From positions 186,001 through 250,000 of the forward strand of contig JACVVK020000141.1 of assembly GCA_018292915.2 (NCBI GenBank): a stretch of DNA of 64,000 bases, in the 5' to 3' direction. Shown piece by piece: positions 34,798-45,670 of this stretch (positions are counted from its first letter, which is position 1; every line of letters starts with the position of its first letter). This DNA comes from Batillaria attramentaria (taxonomy: Eukaryota > Mollusca > Gastropoda > Batillariidae). Made by a program: the position numbers and the translations under genes. Under the pieces are notes generated by a model. The model searched no databases and had not been told where the DNA came from. It saw only the letters and a list, made by a program, of their open reading frames with translations.

Positions 34798-35199
34798 ACA
34801 TTAACCAACACACACGTACAATGATACACACTACAAATCAACCATCACTTCACCTCACTTTTCATACTCATTCTCATGTTCATCTTCATATGAGAAATAC
34901 ATAAAAATATAAAATAAAATTCATCACACCACTATAATAAGTGTTCCTCTTCTCACTTGTTGGTTGGTTTGTTGGTTTAAATTCTTTTATTATTCCTTTT
35001 TATTATTTTTATACACACATATATATCTCTGGATGGGGTTACTGGGTAAAGTCGATGTCTTCTTTCCATATAAGCAAACCGGCTATTGGCATTTAGCACA
35101 TTTTCATAGAACAGAATTCAGATGAAGTCACTTAGGCTCTTATCATACATGTGTTTTCCATCATGTTCCTATGCTCAGTTTGATTCGCGGATTTGTCAG

Positions 35200-35502
35200 A
35201 AAGTGCGGCGAATTTTTAAAGACCCGGGAGTGCCAAAAACAGGTTTCGCGCCAAAATGTCAGTTAGCACATTCTCATATACCAGCGACGATTTGTAACTT
35301 GTATTTTGTATTTTGTAACTGTTCATAAGTTCAGTTGTAACTACTGTTAGTCTAGACATTGATTGCCTGACTTTATATTTCAGGGTTTGAACTTGAAATT
35401 GAACTTGGATGTGAACATGATCATGATGAAGATGTTGTGCTAATGAGCCCGACTTCACCATTAAAAGATCAGCTTACAACTGATTGTTCTCCAAAGCCTT
35501 GA
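35200..35502 (+). CDS. Possible two terminal exons of an unknown gene
   Basis: 35200-35242 (after TTTGTCAG) and 35384-35502 (after TATATTTCAG) join in phase and would end a protein in FELEIELGCEHDHDED...TDCSPKP, then a stop. The acceptor of the second exon is good; the donor after 35242 (GTTTCG) is poor. No upstream exon is identified and no family is recognised. Confidence 0.3.
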
Positions 35503-36218
35503 GTTGAACCCTTCGTGTGTCTGCGTGTGTTAATTCTCCGCCACTACACACACCCCGCTACAGGCCTACCATCCTTCCACGTGAATATCAGTGCTTGTCG
35601 GCTCACAATCTAGATCTAGAGAGACAAAACATAAACACTCACACATCAGTGATCACATCAAATCAGTGGTAATCAGAAATCATCAAAGAAAAATCTCGTG
35701 TGTTTGTGTAGATCTTTCTGCTATGCGGTTGTGAGGGATCAACATGCCGACCTGTCAGATTCGAGGGATCTTAAACTGACTTACGTTTTAGTTGAAAAAT
35801 CTCAGTTTCGCTGAGTGAATTTTCTGATTAAGAAAAGCTTATAGACAGCAGTACAGGACCTGTGACTGAGATTTTTCAGCCAACTGTTTTTGAGACTGAC
35901 AAAGAGATATTATATCAGTTCCTGTTATTCTGTCAGCTTTTGTCTGATCTGCCCACCTTTAGAAATCTCCGACTTTTCCCGCGGTTTTCTATTCAGGCAC
36001 GCATGCGCCGACACCTTGCAAATGGCTGCCAAGCTGACGAACCTCAGCTCGCAGTGTTAGAGTTGGGCATTTTCCACTCAGACAATCATGCACGGTAGCT
36101 TGTAAGGCCAAAGTGTATATTTTCATTGAGCGTTATTCAGCGTCACTTGTATCCTATCATTATTTAAATATTGGTCCAGCCACCACAGAGATATTAATGT
36201 GTTAAATTTTTTCCTACG
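35503..36218. other. Unannotated spacer
   Basis: No coding exon or repeat is recognised. Confidence 0.4.
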
Positions 36219-37154
36219 CTAAGATCCATGACTCTCGATTTCAGGAGAGAGGAGACCATGACTAACTGTGATCTGGCAGTTATTTTTGTTGTGTGTTGAG
36301 AAGCATAATAATATTATCTCGTCCACTCGAATGTGCTCGGAGATCAGGGAAGTGTGCCAGCAGCCTCTGCCGAAGTCTACTGCTATGAACCCTGCCAGAG
36401 ACAACCCCAAAATCTTGAAGTCTAGTTTCATACAGATTTACTAAATCAGCCATTTTGAAGACGACCAGGTCAGCTGAACCGTCCCTCACCTCCTGCATGA
36501 ACTCAGTCAATTCTGCGAATACTAGACCATGCTGCATTTGCTCTGGCTCTTCTTCACTTGTCAACGTGGGTTTAGCTCTTCTGTACAGGTTAAGGAGACA
36601 CACAGGGTGGTATTTCATTTTTTTTTCATCAGTTTGCTGTCCTGTAATGCTAGAGCACACTCTCGGACTCTTCTGTCTAACTGGAACGTTGACGCTTGTC
36701 TTAGTTCCTTTGCTAAAGCAGGCTTGTAACACAGGAAGCAGCAAAGTTGATGTCCGTCACTTGTATCTGTTGTTGCACCTGCACTTGAATCACGTCTAGT
36801 GAACTTTTTCGGTGGTTCTTCGCCTGCAGTAAAAGCTGCTCCAAGCTTTCACTTCAATTTTGATGAGTTGTATTTGACACGACGTATGGAAACATGCTTG
36901 TCTTTTCCGAATTGTTTCTTCAAGATCCTTCCCTTCCTTCAGTCTGGTGAGGAGATCAGGTGGTAAAACACCAAGTTCGTGAAATTTAGTTAAGTTTTCT
37001 GCTAAAGTGGTGTATGATGACCCTGATTTGTGCGTTGCTCTGGCCAGAAATTGTAGATTTTCACTGGCTTTCCGCTGGCATATTGCACAAAGGCCCCAGT
37101 CTGTTGCTGCATTCTCATGTGTCAGCCATGTCGGGTGCCCCTAGATAAGGATAA

Positions 37155-37216
<62 letters not shown>

Positions 37217-37319
37217 AAATTCATCTGCAATCATAACGCACTTTATTGCTAATAAATACAAGGCGTGTTAGTCTGCAAAGTGAATACTTGACTAGTGAAC
37301 CTAACTGATGACAGAAGTG

Positions 37320-37373
<54 letters not shown>

Positions 37374-37701
37374 ATCTTCACTGAGATATCTTGCCAAAGT
37401 AGCCCCCCCCCCCCCCCCACCACCACCACCAAAAACAAATAAAATAAAATGAAAGTCAGCGCATTTACCATCTCATTAGTGCAAAACATGCTCACTTCAC
37501 ATATATGTTTGCATGGAGTGAGCAAAAAATGGTCATACAAAAACATCCCTGAAGTACTTACAAGCACTGTCCTTTCACACCATCACAGAAGAAACTGCTG
37601 ACAAGTACTTTTCTTGTCCATGTGGACTCTGAAATGAGAAAACACACCTTGCTACTTACTACAATGGTAAACTCATAGAAGAAAGGGGTACCGGGTGTGA
37701 C

Positions 37702-37756
<55 letters not shown>

Positions 37757-38628
37757 AAAAACATCAAAACGTTGCAGTACTACGAATATACGAAAAATTC
37801 AGGGGCCTACGGATGTTTATCACTATCGCCATCCAAACCCTCCACACCGCCCCTAGACCCATGACTCCTCTTTCTTTATTCCATATTTATTCAAAGCGGG
37901 ATTAAAAAAAAAAAATGGTAACAATCTTCCTTGTTTGCCCCTGTAATCTCCACTTTCTCCCTTTCCCTTTATTTGGAACCGTGAAAATCATTCAAGTACC
38001 AAAACTATAATGGGAAGGAGTAAGCTTACAGTTTAAATCGGCAACAAAAATCCGCAATGAAGTACTCAGAAATGCTGTCCCTTCCATTGCAAGCAGTTCT
38101 CATCTTTGTTTTAGTCCTGAAATGGGGGAGGGGGGGGAGACACGTCACGCACTGGGTGCATGAACAGCCCACAAACAATCACCACTGAATTATATGAATG
38201 ATTAGATCCAGGCGTCTGTTGCTTCTTTTCACTTCCCCTCCTCTTCCCAATCAGAAATCGTAACTCACACGTTTCTTTTCCAAGTATTTCAAGTGGAAAA
38301 TCCTTTCTTTTGGCCTGTCCTCTTCCCTTTTCCTAGATTTACCTTCTCAGTTTCGATCGCGCGTAATGATAACACACACGTGCATACATGCACGGCTGGC
38401 GCATCGTTCACGTATCTTCGCTAGAGTAAACATTACAAAAAGTCAACATTCGTTATCAAAATAGACCTAGTGATACATCAGACACACCGAGAACAACACC
38501 AAGACTCGACAGAAAAAGGCTGGAAATTATAAATTATGTATCAAACGAACGAAACTGCCCTGACTTACCCCAAATACGTGTTCTCCTCTTCTCCACGATC
38601 TTCCCGGCAAAACAACGAGCGCCGCCAT
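36219..38628 (-). pseudogene. Decayed multicopy protein with WGLC..C and PDLRAH motifs
   Basis: A clean first exon, 38628-38569, encodes 20 residues from an ATG in strong context (AAAATGGCGG) and ends in GTAAGT. The next exon begins at 37140 in the matching phase and encodes a Cys-pair segment (DWGLCAICQ, then CFHTSC). A stop and a frame change follow near 36850. The sequence resumes with CCFLCYKPAL and, after a second shift at an A run near 36615, with YHPVCLLNLYRRA, VFKMADLVNLYETRL and LLAHFPDLRAHSSGRD. These motifs recall an uncharacterised family found in many copies in marine animals; I know no function. Two frame breaks argue for a pseudogene, although the start exon and promoter look intact. 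Its intron holds CA/GT repeats. Confidence 0.55.
37150..37211. repeat. CA microsatellite
   Basis: Long CA run directly upstream of the acceptor at 37141 of the minus-strand gene. Further runs occur at 37323-37372 (CA) and 37703-37754 (GT), with a C run at 37402-37419. Confidence 0.95.
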
Positions 38629-39179
38629 TTTGAATTCCATCAAGTGCGGACCGCGCGTATTTTCAAACGTTTCATTTAAACAGACAACACAAATAAAGAG
38701 GCGTATTCAAATTATCCTGTCACTCTGTGGGCTTGTTCTGTATTTCTGTTAAATAGGTGGAATATTTAGTGGATATTTATGGGGCGCCTCTACATTTACT
38801 GCTGATGCACTGATCTCCAAATTCGTCTGCTGCAGACAATTATTTTAATTACTTTTTTCTCCAAAACCAGTCAATATTTGAGATGGCCCTGTATCAGAAA
38901 TCTAATATATCATGTTGATGAGCAAATCCTGCAAATATCGTGCTTGTAGCACAATTTTAGTATAAACGTGGAGCTAAGAAACTCCGCTATACCGGTTCTG
39001 TAGAGGCATGGACTCCAAGCCAAGACGTATCATTGGCTTGGTTCCCGAGTTAGAAACAAACGTGTCAGTGATTGGTGCGCGTGGTCGACGTCAAATTCTG
39101 ACGCACAAATTGTAGGCTAGCGACGGTTGGAAAGTGTAGCACCTATTCTCCAGTCTCAACAAAACAGATTCCAAGGCTT
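38629..39179. promoter_or_regulatory. Shared spacer of a head-to-head gene pair
   Basis: About 550 bases separate the minus-strand ATG at 38628 from the plus-strand ATG at 39180. The left side is CpG-containing and ends in a GCCGCCATTTTG motif around the minus start. Near 39085 a CGACGTCA word (half of a CRE-like site) precedes the plus gene. No TATA box is placed convincingly for either gene. A bidirectional promoter is inferred from geometry alone. Confidence 0.4.
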
Positions 39180-41291
39180 ATGCAGTGCAGGATGGAAATC
39201 CTCAGCATTGGGGCGCTGCTGTTGTTATTGAATCCGTCGAAGGCCGCTTTAAACACATGGTTGTATTTCGACAGTACGTGTTACATGGCGGTCCGGCGCT
39301 TGATAAGAATTGATAGTAAGCGCGAATGTGTACTGGCAGAACCACGCACAGTGAAACACTTTGAATTTCTGCAAAGAAAGCTAAAGGAAATGGGGTTACA
39401 TGGTGCTTTTGCGATTGGAATTAAGAGACGTGCGGGTACTCGTCATGGACAAGGTTTCCGTTTGTTGCCTGGTAAACGTCTGTCCTATTTGGCGAACAAA
39501 TGGTCACCTCGTCAGCCAGATGGAGATGGAAATTGCATCGAAATATTCTTTTCGGGAGCAAACGACATAGAATGCTGGCAGAAGAGACCTTACATCTGCC
39601 AAAAAACAGCCCTACCTTGCAGTAGCAATCCCTGTCAAAACGGTGCGAAGTGCACAGGTGGATGTTATAAAGGTATGTGGACATGTTATTGCGTCAAGGA
39701 ATATTACGGAATAACATGCAATCTTGATAAGGACAATTGCAAAAGCTATCCTTGTCAGCACGGTGGCACTTGTAAAGATGGAATTCAACTCTTCACTTGC
39801 CACTGCGACGCTGGATATCGTGGCACAGTTTGTGAAATTGATATCGACGAATGTCAAAGTCAGCCATGTCAAAATGACGCGACCTGTGAGGAGGGACCCA
39901 AGGCCAACCAGTTTACTTGCCTCTGCACACAAGGCTTCACGGGAGCCACTTGCGCATATGAAATACCAACAAAGCCGTACTATGACTGCGATGTGTGGGT
40001 GCGTGAACATGGGGATCTTACCTGCAGTTGTTTAACCTCGTTTCTTGGATCTCCAGTAGCTTTAGTCGGCTGGAATATGAATAATAATGATACTGACCTA
40101 AAGCCACAGTTCACCTTCACATCTCTTCAGCGGGAAGATGACCGCTTGGTCCAGTACATTTGCCAAGTGACATGGAAAGTAGCAGACGAGGTCGATTATA
40201 TAGTCACAACACCTTACTCCCCACGAATGGCGTATGGGCCGACAAAGGCAGACAGCCAGATTTACGGAAACGACAGTGTGACTACAGATGGCCTGAAGGA
40301 GATAACGTTACAGTGCTATTCAAATTCTGCGTGTCCTGGTGCAAGAGTGGAATGGCAAGACGTTGAGTGTTTCGAAGGAAATTACGGACAAGACTGTACG
40401 TTCAGGCCAGATCCTGTAACTGCAACGTTGAATAAAAACAAAACAACAGTCGCCTGCAGACTCGAAAATTCTGAAATCCCAGCGATAACTGTAACAGTTA
40501 CTCACACCGTGAAGGTCACGTGGATCGGAAATGCTAAAGTCTTGTATCTCGAGGTGGATGAAACGGCAAATGCGGTTGTCGTAAACACATCGGCCACAAG
40601 AATGCAGCTTGCGTGTATGGCAGTTGGAAAGCCAAGGCCAAAACTGCTGGAAGTCTTTCATCATCCAGGTCAAAATACCTCTGCTACGGCAGGTGGTAGT
40701 AAACTTATAGCTGAGAACGAAGTCAAGACTGATCATCGATATATGAAAACCTACAGTATCACGTCCCCAGCAACCTGTGAGCAGGTGGACACCTACCGCT
40801 GCGTTACTGCCAGCACTGAAACCTCAACAGAGCGTGATTCCCAACGCATTACCATCCTGTATAGGTGCCCATCCAGCCCCGGTGGCGAGAACACGGAATC
40901 GGACGCCTCATCTGCCATCATAGGGGCTGGCCTGTCGACGTTACTGCCTCTAGGTTTCTTGATCGGCGCAGCCGTTCGACGTAGGCAAAGACAGAACATA
41001 CGAGAAGGGCAGGAGGCACTTCAAAGAGCTTTAGCGGAGAGAAATCAGAGAGCCCTCGAGGGTCGACTTGCTGGCGCTCAGGCCCAGGAAGCCCAGGATA
41101 TGGCCTTGCAAGATATAGAATTGATGCAGGGAATCGAATTCTTTCAAACAGAAGCAATTGTAGACACTGGAGAAGGAGAAGCCACAGGAACACAAGAAGC
41201 CACAGGAACACAAGCAGAAACCACAGGAACACAAGAAGAAACCACAGGAACACAAGAAGAAACCACAGGAACACAAGACGATTCCTCATGA
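39180..41291 (+). CDS. C-type lectin / EGF type I membrane protein
   Basis: A single uninterrupted exon of 703 codons. ATG 39192 (purine at -3, G at +4) has better context than 39180; either gives a signal peptide (LSIGALLLLL). Residues about 25-141 form a C-type lectin domain with FAIGI, a QPDG motif (the galactose-type triad), GNCIEI and PYICQ. Three EGF modules follow (about 147-180, 182-218 and 222-259; the third, DIDEC, is calcium-binding type). Then comes a Cys-containing, Ig-like extracellular region to about 565, a transmembrane helix (about 577-598) and an RRRQR stop-transfer. The cytoplasmic tail is Gln/Glu-rich and ends in TGTQEET repeats from 21-bp DNA repeats. Cell-surface recognition or adhesion is likely. 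Absence of introns is unusual for this architecture and may reflect retroposition. AATAAA lies near 41360. Confidence 0.88.
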   Translation: MQCRMEILSIGALLLLLNPSKAALNTWLYFDSTCYMAVRRLIRIDSKRECVLAEPRTVKHFEFLQRKLKEMGLHGAFAIGIKRRAGTRHGQGFRLLPGKRLSYLANKWSPRQPDGDGNCIEIFFSGANDIECWQKRPYICQKTALPCSSNPCQNGAKCTGGCYKGMWTCYCVKEYYGITCNLDKDNCKSYPCQHGGTCKDGIQLFTCHCDAGYRGTVCEIDIDECQSQPCQNDATCEEGPKANQFTCLCTQGFTGATCAYEIPTKPYYDCDVWVREHGDLTCSCLTSFLGSPVALVGWNMNNNDTDLKPQFTFTSLQREDDRLVQYICQVTWKVADEVDYIVTTPYSPRMAYGPTKADSQIYGNDSVTTDGLKEITLQCYSNSACPGARVEWQDVECFEGNYGQDCTFRPDPVTATLNKNKTTVACRLENSEIPAITVTVTHTVKVTWIGNAKVLYLEVDETANAVVVNTSATRMQLACMAVGKPRPKLLEVFHHPGQNTSATAGGSKLIAENEVKTDHRYMKTYSITSPATCEQVDTYRCVTASTETSTERDSQRITILYRCPSSPGGENTESDASSAIIGAGLSTLLPLGFLIGAAVRRRQRQNIREGQEALQRALAERNQRALEGRLAGAQAQEAQDMALQDIELMQGIEFFQTEAIVDTGEGEATGTQEATGTQAETTGTQEETTGTQEETTGTQDDSS

Positions 41292-41497
41292 ACACAAGAA
41301 GAAACTGAAAAGCACTGAAACACAAGACACTAAATCAGAAGGGGGGAATACAACACCACCAATAAAGAAACACAGAAAAACCTGGAAGAAACCACCAGGT
41401 AAATCGGAGAATCTTCATGACCTTCAGGATTCTTCATTTTCAACAGTTTGGCTATTCCCCTGTCTGTCCTGGTTACTTTTTTATGGACTTTTTGGCT

Positions 41498-42005
41498 CAC
41501 TCGTGTAACAAAGTGAGTCTATGTAATAACCCTCCGTCGTCTGTCTGTGTGGGTGTCTGTGTGTCCGCAGTAAACCTGAACATTACCCTTTTCTGAGAAT
41601 CTACAAATAGCAGAGACACCAAACTTGGCATGCTGATAGAAAGCCATGAGAACTTTCGAAACATACCATATTGATTGACCTTGACCCAAGATCAAGGTCA
41701 CTAAAGCTGACTGTTGGGAAATTTTACATTGGCATTTTCTGAGAATCCAAAAAAGCCAGAGACATCAAACTTTGCATGATGATAGACATTGACAACATCT
41801 TTACTGACATACATGTATTCAGTGACTTTGAGTCAAGGTCAAGGCCATAAAAACTGTTTTGCGGAAAACCTTTCAAAACCATAACATTGGCATTTTCTCA
41901 GAAACAATGAACAGCAGAGGCACCAAACTTGGCTTGCTGACAGACACCCGTAAGACATTTCAAAACATACCATATTGACTGACCTTGATCCAAAAATCTT
42001 CGACT
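41498..42005 (+). mobile_element. GGCTCCCTTGTG repeat, copy 6 (truncated)
   Basis: Divergent left part (GGCTCACTCGTGTAAC, CCCTCCGTCGTC, a short TG tract, then units with TCAAGGTCA). Cut off where a LINE fragment starts. Confidence 0.75.
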
Positions 42006-42019
42006 GTGACACGCACGCA

Positions 42020-43212
42020 CGGAACAATAATTAATACCGTTTCAACATGTTCAACAGACAAGTCTCACCAAATGTTATGTCCCGCCTCGGTCACTCCACT
42101 GAAACTGCACTCTTGAAAATAGTGAATGACCTGCTGTCTCTTGATGATGGTAAAGTTTCTGTTCTCACGCTGCTGGATCTTTCCGCAGCTTTCGACACCA
42201 TAGACCACCAGATTCTCCTTCACAGACTTCAGCATGTTTTTGGCGTACATGAGACTGCCCTGGCATGGTTTAAATCATATTTAGCGGACCGAAGCCAGAC
42301 GGTCTCTGTCAGCCTCACTCCCCCAGTCCATGGAAATATGCAGTTCCACAGTGCAGTTCTCTCCTCATGTTAAAAACTTAGGTGTAACTCTGGACAGCAG
42401 TCTCTCAATGAGTAATCAGGTCGCAAACGTCTGTGAGTCTGCCTACATTGAGCTGAGACGCATTGCCTCAATCCGCCACTACCTCACAGAGGATGCGACT
42501 AAAGTTCTTGTTTGTGCTTTTGTCTTGTCGAAGCTGGACTATTGCAATGCGCTCCTGGCTGGCTGCCCTCAGTTCCTCCTGAACAGACTTCAAAAGGTTC
42601 AAAATGCTGCCGCTCGCTTAGTGCTTAAAGCAAAGAAAACAGATCACGTCACACCCCTTCTTCGCACTCTGCACTGGTTGCCTGTGTCCTCTAGAATTCA
42701 ATACAAGATTTCATCCCTTACGTACAACTGTGTCACCTCCTCCTGTCCTCCATATCTGTCTTCTTTGCTTCAGCTTTACACTCCATCTAGACAACTTCCT
42801 TCTGCTGCTGACACTCGGAAACTCCGTGTCCCTCATGTCAAGACAAAGACCTTTGGTCAGCGTAGTTATTCATACCAGGGTCCGACTTGTTGGAATGATC
42901 TCCCAGTCTCGATCAGATATTTAGACACAAAACTATCTTTCAAAACAAATTTGAAAACCCACCTCTTCACAGCCTTCAACCAATAACTGTTGCCACATCT
43001 TCATCTTGCTGGTCATGTGTGTGTGTGTGTGTGTGTGTGTGTGCCAGGGGCAGCTCGTGTATGATGTGCACATCATGTGCTTTTAGTTAAATGTATGTGT
43101 GGAGGCATGTCGTGTGTGTTTCTGGGTGAGTGAATGTGTGTTCTCTGTAAGGCGCCCTGAGCTCCCGCGAGAGGGAGGACGTCTTTTTAAGTACCCATTT
43201 TATTATTATTAG
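42020..43212 (+). mobile_element. CR1/L2-like LINE with internal deletion
   Basis: The first frame (42047-42373) has reverse transcriptase motif A ([12 protein letters not shown]) and [12 protein letters not shown]. It is joined near 42340 to a C-terminal part (to 42986) with GVTLDSSLSM, LDYCNALLAG, LQKVQNAAARLV and LPVSSRIQYKI. The piece between, with motif B and the catalytic ADD, is deleted. After the stop come a GT tract and ATTATTATT at 43200, a typical 3' end. 5'-truncated and inactive. Confidence 0.85.
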
Positions 43213-45670
43213 ATTATCCCAAGCAATGTTTTGCCAGTAAAACTATATCAATGAACACGTTTTCAGAGAAAGTGTTAATATCTACCAGAACATGTGAAAA
43301 AACGTTAGGTAGAGTGCATCTAAAGCAGCCCTTAAAGGCAATATCGTACGTTGTTTTAAATCGTGATAAAATCAAACAGAACTGCTCTTTTCTGTTTTCT
43401 GAAATCAAATATGTTACATCTGTCGGCATTTCTTTATCTCAGAGAACTCAGGCGGGGTATGTTTGTTATTACATACCTGATTATTATGTGTCTTAGCGTC
43501 ACAGTAACCGAGTTAAGCTCCCCACCCCCCAAAATGTTGAATTACAAGACATGTCTGTAATGGTAACCCCAAGCGATGTTTTGCCACTAGAACTACTACA
43601 AATCAACATGTCTTCAGAGAAAATAACATTATGCACCAGAAAAAAAATAATGGAAAAGGTCGGATATGGTGCATTTAAACTTGCACATCATGGTTAATTG
43701 TGTGGTTTCAAGTCTTAATAGAATCAGGACATTTTTTGCCATTTTGTCGACAAGGTAAAGCTGGTTACCTGGAACCTGGCCCCAGCGACTCTATTAGACC
43801 GGTTTAAAAATTACCCTTAGGGTGTGCTGAACACATTAGATCATTGTTCCCATAAATCCGCTGGCTTGCACGAACAGTTACAGCTCTTAACGTATATGAC
43901 CCCCCTACGCACTGAAGACAAACAACAGACTGCAATTGACAAACACGTTACATGTATTTCAATCACTCAAAACAAATTGTCTTCTATTTGCCAATACATA
44001 CAAACCATCCATGGCAGTGTTTATTAGCGTCTATCGTCTGAAATAAAACAAACAGAAATGAAATACAGCCGGATACTGCTTCACAGTGTTGACTTACGTA
44101 AGTCTAGTTTTCCATCATTGCAGAAGATCGTAGATATACGGAGAAAATGCCCTTTTTACTTTTCTTAACGCATCAAAGCTGTCAGCAATTCTTTGTCTCA
44201 GGTATCAGCAGTGAGGTATGTGGAATATTCTGAACCTTATTCTGTGCTGCTGCGATGTGTCTTGGTGTCACAACATCAGATTTAACCTCCTACCCCCCAA
44301 AAATGTCAAACGACAAGAAATCTCTTTGTGGATAACCCTAAGCAGTGTTTCGCCAATGTAACTGCTACCAATAAACACGTTTTCATACAAAGTAATAATA
44401 TCCGCCCGAACATGTGAAACTGTCAGGTATGGTGCATATATATAGCCATTGAAGGGAATTTCGCTGTGTCAAATCTTGATAAAATGAAACAAAACCTACC
44501 CTCATCTCTTCTCTTAAATCAGATGCATTACATCTCTTGGCATTTTTTTGGTCTCTGATGACCCCGGGGAGGTGTTCGCGTTACTTCAAACCTTGTTATT
44601 GGATGCTGCAATGTGTCATGGCATCACGGTAGTGGATTTGAACTCCTCACCCCCAAACACTGTGATGGTGAAGTACAAGACATGTCTGTTAATGGGTAAA
44701 CACAAGCGATGTTTTACCAACAGAACTACTACACATCAACAGGTCTTCAGAGAAACCGATAATAATTATGCTCCACACAAAAGTAGAAGAGTCAAGCAAG
44801 TAGCATTAGAACTACCACATCAGGGCAATCTCGTTCTTTCAAGTCTTAAGACACCCAGGCATGTTGCAGCATCGAAACAACAGGTTTGCAATACTCCGGT
44901 TACCTCACTTGCAATCTCTGAGACAAAGTCTTGCAGCTGACAGATATAATGCATTCGATTCACGAACAGGAAAAGAGCAGGTTTTGTTTAATTTTATCAA
45001 GATTTGACACAACGAAATTCCCTTCAATGGCTAGTTTTAATGCACCATACGTGAAAGTTTCACATGTTCGGGCGGATATTATTACTTTGTATGAAAACGT
45101 ATTGATTGGTATTAGTTACATTGGCAAAACATCGCTTGGGGTTATCCATAAAGAGATTTCTTGTAATTTGACAATTTGAGGGGGGGGGGGGGGGAGGGGG
45201 TAAATCCACAGACGTAAAGAGATAGACGCACCGCCGCACGCTGCCACCGCTGCTTGCGAGTATCGCTATCGCGGCCATCTTGTCTTACTTATACCAGAAC
45301 TCTGAGGCTCTGTGTATAGGACGCCTCGTTCGAAATACAAACTTCTTTAGAAAGACGTCATCAGAAATGTGACGTAAGATAAAGCGGACCAATGCTATGC
45401 GCGCTATGTAAACAGCTGATAGCGTCTGGCCAATGCTATGCGCGCTATGTAAACAGCTGGCACTTCCAGGTACTAGCAACATGGCGCGCGGCGGCGTCAC
45501 TTTTCCGGCACTGCGGTGCGTCTATCTCTATACGTCTGTGGTTAAATCTGATATTGTGACACCAAGACACATTGCAGCATCACAGAGTCAAGTTTGAAAT
45601 AACCACCGTACTCCACTTACGATTACAAAGAGGTGCTGACAGATATGCTGCGTTTGATTTAAGAAAAGAG
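43213..45670. repeat. Diverged repeat units in direct and inverted orientation
   Basis: A motif set (CAAGCGATGTTTTGCC, AACACGTTTTCA, GAACATGTGAAA, then a C-rich block before AAATGT) recurs at about 43214, 43561, 44331 and 44697 in plus and near 45170-45050 in inverse orientation. Right-hand sequence to 45670 is inverted relative to about 44480-44640. Probably overlapping DNA elements with long inverted ends. No protein recognised. Confidence 0.6.
45206..45541. mobile_element. MITE with 28-bp inverted ends
   Basis: Inverted ends start CCACAGACGTA and include GAGATAGACGCACCGC; the flanks share TAAAT. The interior carries a 30-bp direct duplication (45389-45418 and 45430-45459) starting CCAATGCTATGCGCG. 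No open frame. It interrupts the repeat block around it. Confidence 0.7.
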
